Assembly (NCBI GenBank): GCA_039030335.1 | Contig: JBCCEJ010000065.1 | Location: 1 to 31,861, forward strand | From: JBCCEJ01 sp039030335 | Lineage (GTDB): Bacteria; Pseudomonadota; Gammaproteobacteria; HK1 | Length of the DNA stretch: 31,861 nt | Reading direction: 5' to 3' | Shown here: piece after piece, positions 1 to 6,571 of the stretch | Layout: each line of letters starts with the position of its first letter | Position numbering within the stretch: the stretch's first letter is position 1 | Position numbers and translations under genes: made by a program | The notes under the pieces: model-generated | Told to the model about the DNA's origin: nothing | The model's database searches: none | Seen by the model: the letters and a program-made list of their open reading frames with translations, nothing else

Positions 1-560
1 ATGGCACTACTCCAGTTTATGCAAGCTGGTAAACCAAAGAGCGCAGCGAGCTGCAGCTCTGCATCCACTACTTTCTGGCCGGCAAAAATCTGTTCGTTGT
101 CGTCAGACACCGCATAGCCGTTCGCGTCCAGCTCTTCGGCGAACGTGCGCTTGAACTCACTCCCGCGCAGCGAGACCCGCTTGGTAGAACGCGAGATCCG
201 TGACATCGTGCGCGTGCAGCTGGCGCCCGAGTAGATCACGCCCGCATCGGTATTCGCCCGGTCGCCGGGGGCCAGAATGATGCGCTGCAGCTTCACGGGG
301 CGGGTTTCCCCGGCTGCCGACACCGGACGCTTTTGTACGATTCTCGGGATCTCTTTGCCGCTGCGCGGCGTGATGCGGCTCTTGCGCTGCTTGATGGTCT
401 TGACCGCATCCGGCTTGACCTGCGCCTCTGGCGGCGGCTTGTCGGAGAAATGGACCTTGCCGTTTTTGTCGGTCCACTTGTACATCGCCGCATGCGAAGA
501 CATCGCGATGCTGCTGAGCAGCACGACGAACAACCAGTCGAATCGTGGTCGCAAATCCAT
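1..560 (-). CDS. DUF4124 domain-containing exported protein, partial (C-terminus beyond window)
   Basis: Reading leftward from an ATG at 560, the frame stays open to the window edge, giving 186 codons without a stop. The N-terminus has a basic start (MDLRPRF) and a hydrophobic stretch ending in a likely signal-peptidase site (SSHAA-MYKW). It is followed by MYKWTDKNGKVHFSDKPP, the hallmark of DUF4124, a short envelope-associated domain of unknown role. The middle is basic and Pro/Lys/Arg rich. The distal part has two Cys-containing segments, including GVIYSGASC near residues 104-112. It is the third gene of a leftward run, 68 nt behind the small membrane protein. The product is probably periplasmic and its function is unknown. 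The family assignment is fairly safe because the YKWTDxxGxxHFSDxPP signature is distinctive. Confidence 0.85.
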   Translation of the reverse strand, partial: MDLRPRFDWLFVVLLSSIAMSSHAAMYKWTDKNGKVHFSDKPPPEAQVKPDAVKTIKQRKSRITPRSGKEIPRIVQKRPVSAAGETRPVKLQRIILAPGDRANTDAGVIYSGASCTRTMSRISRSTKRVSLRGSEFKRTFAEELDANGYAVSDDNEQIFAGQKVVDAELQLAALFGLPACINWSSA

Positions 561-628
561 GGCTGCGACTCCGTGAGCGGTACCGATTGGCCATTCTAGC
601 GTCCGCTGGGCAGATTCGCTTGAGCCGA

Positions 629-1108
629 TCAGGGTTGGCGAATCTCCAGACGGACGATGGTGTCGCCGATGTATCCGACTCGCACGTACAGTCCCCCCTC
701 GATGGGTCCGCCGTGCGCCCGCGTCTGGTTGAAGCCGTCGCTGCGGACGAAGTCCGAATACGCAAACGTCCGGCCGGCTACGGAGAATCGTTCGCGCTGA
801 TGTCCGGTCGCGGGCATGGGCCGGAAGTCTTCTACGTAGCCTTCCGCGGTTTCGAAATCACCACGCACGTAGCGTTGCACCGTTCGATTCGAGGCATCCG
901 AGATCACCGCAAGCACGACCGCCGCGAAGACCAGCGCGGCGATCGCGACCGCACGTCGGCGAACGATCAATTCGTGCCCCGGATCGCAGAACCAGCGTGG
1001 ATATCGAATGATGATGACGAGCAGGGCCGCGACCAGCGCGGCTCCTGCCAAGGCCTCCAGGACGACGGTGCGATCGCGGGTCAGATCGAAAACCAGTTCG
1101 AATTCCAC
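629..1108 (-). CDS. small membrane protein of unknown function, two TM helices
   Basis: This 159-residue protein has a GTG start with a GGAG-type ribosome site just upstream. Two hydrophobic helices are visible at about residues 17-36 and 52-68, separated by a short basic linker. A soluble C-terminal domain of about 90 residues follows, rich in Gly and aromatics (for example GRTFAYSDF and GGPIEGGLYVRVGYIG). The gene lies 39 nt downstream of the aminotransferase on the same strand, so co-transcription is likely. I do not recognise a named family. The topology suggests an inner-membrane anchored domain. It could also be a conserved hypothetical unrelated to the aminotransferase. Confidence 0.75.
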   Translation of the reverse strand: MEFELVFDLTRDRTVVLEALAGAALVAALLVIIIRYPRWFCDPGHELIVRRRAVAIAALVFAAVVLAVISDASNRTVQRYVRGDFETAEGYVEDFRPMPATGHQRERFSVAGRTFAYSDFVRSDGFNQTRAHGGPIEGGLYVRVGYIGDTIVRLEIRQP

Positions 1109-1147
1109 GCCCGCTCCGGGGCTGGCCGCCCGGCGGGTTCGCCAGAC

Positions 1148-2434
1148 TCAGGCGTGACCTGTACCGACTGCGGCGAACACCTCATCCCAGGCAGCGATGG
1201 TGTCGCTGACATCGGTATCGCTCAGTACGGCGGGTACGTAGTACTTGCTGTCGCCCTTCAGAATGCCGCGCTCACGCAGCATGTCGTTGACGCGCCCGGC
1301 AACGGCCATGTCGCTGCGTTTCGTGTCGCGGTAGTTGACGACGTCTCCTTCTGCGAAGACTGCTTCGAACATCTGCGGAATCCCGGATACGCGTCCGGTA
1401 ACGCCAGCCCGGTCCATGCTGTCCTGCATCGCTTCCATGAGCCGCGTACCGGTCTCGGTGTAACGTTCGTAGAAGCCCGGTTGGCCCATGATTTTGAGCG
1501 TGGCAAGGCCGGCCGCGGCCGCGATCGGGTTGCCTGACAGCGTGCCAACCTGCGGCACAAAATGATCCTGGTCCGTGCGCGCCTTGTCGAACAGCGCCAT
1601 GACCTCATCGCGCCCCGCGACGGCCGACAGCGGGAAGCCGCCGCCAATGGTCTTGCCGAGCGTGCAGAGGTCGGGCGTCACACCGTAGTGAGCCTGCGCG
1701 CCGCCGTAAGCGATGCGAAATCCGGTTACGACCTCATCGAACACGAGCAGGATGTCGTTTTGCTCGGTCAGCTCACGCATGGCGGCCAGGAAGCCGGGCT
1801 GTGGGGCGATGACGCGCTGGACCGGCTCCATGAAGACGGCTGCGATATCGTCCTTGTGCTCGTCGATCAGGGCGCGCACGGCATCCACGTCATTGTAAGG
1901 CGCGATCAGGATGTCATCGCGCACGCTATCGGGAATGCCGGCAGAATCGGCGACCGGACGCGCGCTATTGCTCGGCACGGCGGGTGCGAGGCTCATCAGA
2001 CCGTAGTCGCTATAGCCGTGGTACCCGCCCTCGAACTTCAGAATCTTGCTGCGGCCGCGGTACGCTCTCGCGAGCCGGATGGCGAACGCATCTGCCTCGG
2101 AACCTGAACTCGCATAACGCACTTTGTCGGCGCATGGCAGCGCCGCCACGATGACTTCCGCGAGCTCGATCCCCTTCGCGTTGTTCGCAAAGAAGGTCGA
2201 CCCTTTTTGCAGCTGCCCGGCGACCGCCGCGTTGACGTCCGGATGCGCATGGCCGATGACCATCGGGCCCGAGCCGATCAGATAGTCGATGTACTGTTTG
2301 CCGTTTTCATCCCAGACGTGGGCGCCCCGCCCTTCGCGGATGATGAGCTCCGCGCCGGTGTTTCCAAATGTACCGCCTGGCAGCACCTGTTCGGCGCGGT
2401 CGCGCAGACCGTCGAGCGCACTATCGGAAGCCAT
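1148..2434 (-). CDS. class III (glutamate-1-semialdehyde aminomutase-like) PLP aminotransferase
   Basis: At 428 residues this is normal length for fold-type I class III aminotransferases. Visible landmarks are the substrate loop GSGPMVIGHAHP (55-65), the cofactor phosphate loop SSGSEADAFAIRLAR (109-123), the GGYHG motif (136-140), the cofactor Asp in VFDEVVTGFR (D233) and the Schiff-base lysine in GKTIGGGFP (K261). The sequence leans towards the HemL-like branch. The context has no heme genes, so I infer a catabolic or biosynthetic transaminase/aminomutase rather than the housekeeping glutamate-1-semialdehyde enzyme. It starts a leftward run with the small membrane protein and diverges from a cupin gene. 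The amino donor and acceptor cannot be predicted. Confidence 0.9.
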   Translation of the reverse strand: MASDSALDGLRDRAEQVLPGGTFGNTGAELIIREGRGAHVWDENGKQYIDYLIGSGPMVIGHAHPDVNAAVAGQLQKGSTFFANNAKGIELAEVIVAALPCADKVRYASSGSEADAFAIRLARAYRGRSKILKFEGGYHGYSDYGLMSLAPAVPSNSARPVADSAGIPDSVRDDILIAPYNDVDAVRALIDEHKDDIAAVFMEPVQRVIAPQPGFLAAMRELTEQNDILLVFDEVVTGFRIAYGGAQAHYGVTPDLCTLGKTIGGGFPLSAVAGRDEVMALFDKARTDQDHFVPQVGTLSGNPIAAAAGLATLKIMGQPGFYERYTETGTRLMEAMQDSMDRAGVTGRVSGIPQMFEAVFAEGDVVNYRDTKRSDMAVAGRVNDMLRERGILKGDSKYYVPAVLSDTDVSDTIAAWDEVFAAVGTGHA

Positions 2435-2606
2435 GTTCGAGCCCAGTTTGTGGAAGACCGCAACAGGCTAGACTAAAGCAGCATCGGGATCACGCGACAA
2501 AAACTAAGAGCTGAGCCGCGCCCGCCGCGTCGCATTGGCGCGCTGACCGCTGCCCGCGGGTTTGCGGTTGCGCTAGAGTTGCAGCTCGTCACGCGCGCGG
2601 ACGAAA

Positions 2607-2631
2607 CGGCTGCCATGGCTCGTGGCAGCCG
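2607..2631 (+). other. leader hairpin ahead of the cupin gene
   Basis: A perfect 9-bp inverted repeat (CGGCTGCCA, 7-nt loop, TGGCAGCCG) ends about 6 nt before the GGAGG ribosome site of the cupin gene. The alternative in-frame ATG at 2615 falls inside the left arm, which favours the start at 2651. Whether it acts on RNA or is a protein-binding dyad is unknown. Confidence 0.5.
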
Positions 2632-2650
2632 CCAGACGGAGGCAAAGCGC

Positions 2651-3004
2651 ATGCCCGTAGTCGAACTGAACAACGTGCCGCCCGAGAGCTTCAAGCACGG
2701 CGCGACATACCAGACCCTGGTGGGTGATGACCGCGGCAGCACGCCGATCCGCGTCGGTGTGCAGGTCTCGCCGCCAGGTTATTCGACCGGAACCCACAGT
2801 CATCCCTACCTCGAAGTAGTGACCGTGCTCGATGGCGAGGGCGAGGCGTGGATCGGGGAAGACGACCCGGTCGCGATCGGGCCGGGTACCACCCTCGTAG
2901 TGCCTGCCGATACGCCGCACGGCTTCCGTGCCCTGGGCCGTGAACCGCTTCGCACCTATGGCGTGCACGCATCCGCCGATCGGATCGTCCATCGCGGCGA
3001 TTAG
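2651..3004 (+). CDS. single-domain cupin protein
   Basis: This 117-residue protein starts at ATG 2651 behind a good GGAGG site at about 2637-2641. Longer in-frame starts exist at 2615 and 2579 but lack as good a site. Cupin motif 1 is present as GTHSHPYLEVVTVLDGEG, with metal ligands expected at H49, H51 and E55. Motif 2 is GPGTTLVVPADTPHGF, with H90. The protein is therefore a one-domain beta-barrel metal or small-molecule binding protein, probably cytoplasmic. Such cupins include dioxygenases, isomerases and sensors, and the sequence alone does not separate these. It diverges from the aminotransferase gene and converges on the hydratase. Confidence 0.85.
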   Translation: MPVVELNNVPPESFKHGATYQTLVGDDRGSTPIRVGVQVSPPGYSTGTHSHPYLEVVTVLDGEGEAWIGEDDPVAIGPGTTLVVPADTPHGFRALGREPLRTYGVHASADRIVHRGD

Positions 3005-3039
3005 CGCCGTGCGGGAAGACCACCCGGTGCGGCTGTCGG

Positions 3040-3852
3040 TCAATCGGCGCGCTCAAAATGGCAGCTGACGGTGCCGAACGGACCGTAGTCGGCAACGATC
3101 GTATCGCCTTGACGCGCCTCGATGGGACGGATGAACGAACCTGACAACACCACCTCGCCTGGTTCGAGTCGCTCCCCGTAGCTGCCGAGCCGGTCGGCCA
3201 GCCAGACGATGCCGGCGGCCGGATGATTCAGCACGGCAGCGCCGAGGCCGGTTTCCTCTATCGACGCGTTGCGCGAGACCACCGCACCGATCCAGCGCAT
3301 GTCGGTCTCGTCTGGCCGGATCGGTCGGCCGCCGGTCACGATCCCAGCGTTCGCGGCATTGTCGGCAACCGTATCGTAGACGTTGCGCATCGTGCCGGTG
3401 GCTGGATCGGCGCGCAGGATGCGGGTATCCAGAATCTCCAGCGCCGGGCAGATGTAGTCGGTGGCATTCAATACGTCGAATACCGACACGCCGGGCCCCT
3501 CGAGCGGTGTTTTCAGCACGAACGCGATCTCAGCTTCGATGCGCGGCTGGATGAAGCGGTCGGCGGGAATCTGCGCGCCGTCGGGGAAGCGCATATCGTC
3601 CAGCAACACGCCCGAGTCGGGCGTCGAGATATTGAGCGCAGCCTGCATGGCGCGTGAGGTCAGGCCGATCTTGCGACCGATGACGCGCCTCCCTGCATGC
3701 AGCTTCATCTCTATCCACGCCCTTTGTATGGCGTAAGCATCAGCCATGGTGATTTCGGGATACTCGAGCGACAGCAGTCCAATCTGCCGACGCGTCCGTT
3801 CTGCCGCGTCGAGCTGCGCGGCGGCCGCGCCAATCTCTGTTTCATCCATCAT
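3040..3852 (-). CDS. 2-keto-4-pentenoate hydratase / 2-oxohept-3-enedioate hydratase family protein (FAH superfamily)
   Basis: The protein is 270 residues from ATG 3852, with an AGGAAA site upstream (ATG 3849 is an adjacent alternative). Characteristic segments are GRKIGLTS (59-66), DSGVLLDDM (79-87), the acidic metal-site motif in PRIEAEIAFVL (E106, E108) and CPALEILDTR (E139). The length fits HpaH/MhpD-type hydratases of meta-cleavage pathways, which add water to 2-hydroxy-alkadienoates with Mg2+ or Mn2+. No ring-cleavage dioxygenase or aldolase is next to it, so the substrate is open. Related 4-oxalocrotonate decarboxylases share this fold and are an alternative. It diverges from the TPP-enzyme/SDR pair across a gap with two dyads. 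Confidence 0.9.
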   Translation of the reverse strand: MMDETEIGAAAAQLDAAERTRRQIGLLSLEYPEITMADAYAIQRAWIEMKLHAGRRVIGRKIGLTSRAMQAALNISTPDSGVLLDDMRFPDGAQIPADRFIQPRIEAEIAFVLKTPLEGPGVSVFDVLNATDYICPALEILDTRILRADPATGTMRNVYDTVADNAANAGIVTGGRPIRPDETDMRWIGAVVSRNASIEETGLGAAVLNHPAAGIVWLADRLGSYGERLEPGEVVLSGSFIRPIEARQGDTIVADYGPFGTVSCHFERAD

Positions 3853-3911
3853 CGGATTTCCTGTTGGAGCGGCGTTCCGGACGGCCCCTTCGAGCGCGGA
3901 AGCTGCTGACT

Positions 3912-3934
3912 TCACCGTGATGATGATACGGTGA
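3912..3934. promoter_or_regulatory. inverted repeat, candidate operator
   Basis: TCACCGT and ACGGTGA form perfect 7-bp arms around a 9-bp spacer (GATGATGAT). The dyad lies in the divergent gap between the hydratase and TPP-enzyme genes, 60 bp before the hydratase ATG. The arrangement is that of a dimeric-repressor site, and the binding protein is unknown. Confidence 0.5.
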
Positions 3935-3941
3935 GAACAGG

Positions 3942-3959
3942 CCGGCGAGTACTCGCCGG
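3942..3959. promoter_or_regulatory. perfect 18-bp palindrome, candidate operator
   Basis: CCGGCGAGTACTCGCCGG is its own reverse complement. It sits 7 bp from the preceding inverted repeat, in the same divergent control region. It could be a second operator or part of a composite site. Confidence 0.5.
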
Positions 3960-4107
3960 GGCCGCATGCGGCTTTGCCTGCAGCGCCAGCGAGCCGCGCC
4001 GAAGGCGTCCGCCTCGAGCGGCGGCACAACTGTTTTGTACGCATCTGCCGCAGGGCAACGCCCATCCCGCGACAGGGCAAACGGGCACAACGCGAGTAAG
4101 GACAACC

Positions 4108-5742
4108 ATGAACAGCAACGCACTGATCGCGGAAATTCTGCGCAAGGAAGGAGTCGAGTGGATCGCCTGCTTTCCATCCAACCCGCTGATTGAAGAAGCC
4201 GCCAAAGTCGGCATCCGGCCGATCGCGTTCAGGCATGAACGAGGCGCGGTCATGGCCGCGGACGGATTCAGCCGGGTCAGCAACCGGAAGCGGTTTGGTG
4301 TGGCGGTCGTGCAGTCGCAGGCCGGTGCGGAAAACGCTCTCGGCGGCATTGCACAGGCCAATGCCGACAACGTTCCGATCCTGGTGCTGCCAGGCGGCAA
4401 CGTGCTGGACCGTCTGGGGGTTCGTCCGAATTATCAGGCTGTACAGCAATATGCCGGTATGGTGCGGCGCGTAGAAGCCCTGTACACACCGTCCCAGACG
4501 GTCGACGTCATGCGGCGGGCGTTCCACGCTTTGCGCAACGGCCCGGGCGGACCCGTGGTGGTCGAGCTGACCGCCGACGTCGCGGACGCGGAGACCGCAC
4601 TCGGCCTCGACAGCTACGTGCCGCCGGTGCGGGTGGGGCAAGCGCCGGGTATGGCGGAGATCAAGGACACGGCCGCGGCTCTGGTGAATGCCAGGAGACC
4701 ACTGCTATGGGCTGGTGCCGGTGTGCTTCGCGCAGGTGCCACGCAGGCGCTGCAGGAACTGGCTGAGCTGCTGGCCGCGCCGGTCTTTTGCACGATGCCC
4801 GGCAAGTCGGCCTTCGATGAGCGTCATCCGCTGGCGCTCGGCTCTGGCAGCGGCGCGACGACGCTGCCGGCACACACATGGATTCAGTCGACCGATCTGC
4901 TGGTTGCGCTCGGTTCGAGTCTGACGCGTACGCCCTACGGCCAGCCCGTACCGGCCGGCACGACGCTGGTGCACAACTGCGACAACATCGATGACATCAA
5001 TAAGGACGAGCGCGCTGACATCGCTCTGGTTGGCGATACTGGTGCGACGCTCGCGTTGCTGATCGACGAGGTCAAGGCACTGATCGGCGAAACGCCGCGC
5101 GACGCGAGCGCCGTCACGGCCGAAATCGCCGGGCTGAAGTCGCAGTGGCTCGCTGAATGGCAGCCGCTGCTGGAGTCAGACGATGCGCCGCTCACCTACT
5201 ACCGCGTCATCCACGAGCTGAACCAGAACCTGGATCTGGAGAACAGTATCGTCACGCACGATGCTGGAGCTCCGCGGGATTCGATCGTGCCGTTCTTTCA
5301 GGCGACGACACCGCACAGCTACGTCGGCTGGGGCAAAACGACGCATCTCGGTTTCGGCATTCCGCTCGCCATCGGCGCGAAGTTGGCCTATCCGGAGCGC
5401 TTCTGCCTGAACCTCATGGGCGATGGCGCTTTCGGCATGTCGGGCACCGACGTGGAAACAGCGTCGCGCGCCGGTGCGCCGATCACGACCGTGTTGTTGA
5501 ACAACGGCGGCATGGCGACTTATCCGGGCGGTTTCCCGACCGCGCGCACGGAGTTCGGCGTGTCTCACATGCAGGGTGACTACGCGATGATCGCAGACGG
5601 CATGGGCGCGCGCGGTCTGCGCGTCGCTGCACCCGCCGAAATGGGGCCGGCGCTGGTCGAGGCACAGCGCCTGAACGCTGACGGCACGTCCGTCTTGATC
5701 GACGTTGCCGCGGACATGGGCGGTAAACGCTCGCGCTTCTGA
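4108..5742 (+). CDS. thiamine pyrophosphate-dependent enzyme, acetolactate-synthase/decarboxylase type
   Basis: The protein is 544 residues, matching three-domain TPP enzymes. The N-terminal PYR domain carries the catalytic glutamate in FRHERGAVMAADG (E44). A central Rossmann-like domain follows (about 190-340). The C-terminal PP domain shows the metal/TPP motif LMGDGAFGM (438-440) ending in LNNGG (N465-N466). The start at ATG 4108 has a modest upstream site (GTAAGGA). An SDR gene follows after 37 nt, so the two are probably one transcript. Members act on 2-oxo acids by decarboxylation, carboligation or C-C cleavage. The neighbouring keto-acid hydratase and SDR suggest a 2-oxo acid pathway. 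True anabolic IlvB is unlikely because no small subunit is present. Confidence 0.9.
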   Translation: MNSNALIAEILRKEGVEWIACFPSNPLIEEAAKVGIRPIAFRHERGAVMAADGFSRVSNRKRFGVAVVQSQAGAENALGGIAQANADNVPILVLPGGNVLDRLGVRPNYQAVQQYAGMVRRVEALYTPSQTVDVMRRAFHALRNGPGGPVVVELTADVADAETALGLDSYVPPVRVGQAPGMAEIKDTAAALVNARRPLLWAGAGVLRAGATQALQELAELLAAPVFCTMPGKSAFDERHPLALGSGSGATTLPAHTWIQSTDLLVALGSSLTRTPYGQPVPAGTTLVHNCDNIDDINKDERADIALVGDTGATLALLIDEVKALIGETPRDASAVTAEIAGLKSQWLAEWQPLLESDDAPLTYYRVIHELNQNLDLENSIVTHDAGAPRDSIVPFFQATTPHSYVGWGKTTHLGFGIPLAIGAKLAYPERFCLNLMGDGAFGMSGTDVETASRAGAPITTVLLNNGGMATYPGGFPTARTEFGVSHMQGDYAMIADGMGARGLRVAAPAEMGPALVEAQRLNADGTSVLIDVAADMGGKRSRF

Positions 5743-5779
5743 TGCGAGCTCCGCCACGAATTTTCAAGGAGAGACGCGG

Positions 5780-6529
5780 ATGCGGCTAGCCAACAAAGTC
5801 GCCATCGTGACCGGTGGTGCGTCAGGCATGGGGGCGGCGACGGCGTGGTTGTTCGCCCGGGAAGGTGCCGCGGTCGTTGTGGCCGACCTGCTGGAGGCTG
5901 AGGGCGTGGCACTGGTGGCCGATATCAGCGATGCCGGCGGCACGGCGATGTGGGCAAATCTGGACGTCACTTCGGAGTCCGGATGGGCGGCCTGCGTCGC
6001 CGCTACCGAGTCACAGTTCGGTCCGCCGACCGTGCTCGTCAACAATGCCGGCGTGAGCGGTAGCGATCCCGAGTTGTTCAGCCTGGAGCGCTGGGATCAG
6101 CAACTCGACGTCAACGCTCGCAGCGTGTTTCTCGGGATGCGCGCAGTGGTTCCTGCCATGCGCGCAGCCGGCGGCGGGGCGATCGTCAACATCTCGTCGA
6201 TCTCCGGCCTGGTCGGTCAGACGATGGTGCACATGGGCTACAACGCATCAAAGGGTGCGGTGCGCATGGCGACGAAGGCAGCCGCCGTGCAACTCGCCCG
6301 CGACAATATCCGCGTCAATTCCGTGCACCCGGGCGTCATGCCGCCGATGCGCACGTCGATGATGACGGCGGATCCGGAAGTCCGGAAGAAAATGTTGAAG
6401 ACTATCCCGATGCGGCGCGTTGGCCGGGTCGAAGAAGTTGCCAACGCCAACCTGTTCCTGGCGTCGGATGAAGCCTCGTACATCACCGGCGTTGAACTGC
6501 CGGTCGACGGCGGCTATATCGCGATGTAG
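5780..6529 (+). CDS. SDR family NAD(P)-dependent oxidoreductase (classical)
   Basis: This 249-residue classical short-chain dehydrogenase starts at ATG 5780, with AAGGAGAG upstream. It has the cofactor motif TGGASGMG (11-18), NNAG (88-91), N112, the catalytic serine region NISSISG (137-143) and a complete YNASK (Y154, K158), so it should be active. An acidic residue after the second strand (VVADL, D36) points to NAD(H) preference. Being 37 nt behind the TPP enzyme, it likely oxidises or reduces the carbonyl or hydroxyl product of that reaction. The substrate is not predictable. The extended reading frame from 5705 overlaps the preceding gene and is not needed. Confidence 0.93.
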   Translation: MRLANKVAIVTGGASGMGAATAWLFAREGAAVVVADLLEAEGVALVADISDAGGTAMWANLDVTSESGWAACVAATESQFGPPTVLVNNAGVSGSDPELFSLERWDQQLDVNARSVFLGMRAVVPAMRAAGGGAIVNISSISGLVGQTMVHMGYNASKGAVRMATKAAAVQLARDNIRVNSVHPGVMPPMRTSMMTADPEVRKKMLKTIPMRRVGRVEEVANANLFLASDEASYITGVELPVDGGYIAM

Positions 6530-6542
6530 GCGTTTCGCGTCC

Positions 6543-6566
6543 GGCTGGCCCATACAGCAGCCAGCC
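6543..6566. terminator. possible bidirectional terminator hairpin between convergent genes
   Basis: GGCTGGC and GCCAGCC form a 7-bp stem around a 10-nt loop, inside the 42-bp gap between the rightward SDR and the leftward monooxygenase. There is no U-run on either strand, so intrinsic termination is only a suggestion. Confidence 0.35.
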
Positions 6567-6571
6567 AGACG

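Noticed and set aside
545..1537. 330-codon rightward frame
   Set aside because: It crosses two leftward genes antisense, one a membrane protein and one an aminotransferase. It is a shadow frame.
3853..4641. Upstream extension of the hydratase frame
   Set aside because: The extension would overlap the TPP-enzyme gene antisense. The start at 3852 has a ribosome site and gives the family length.
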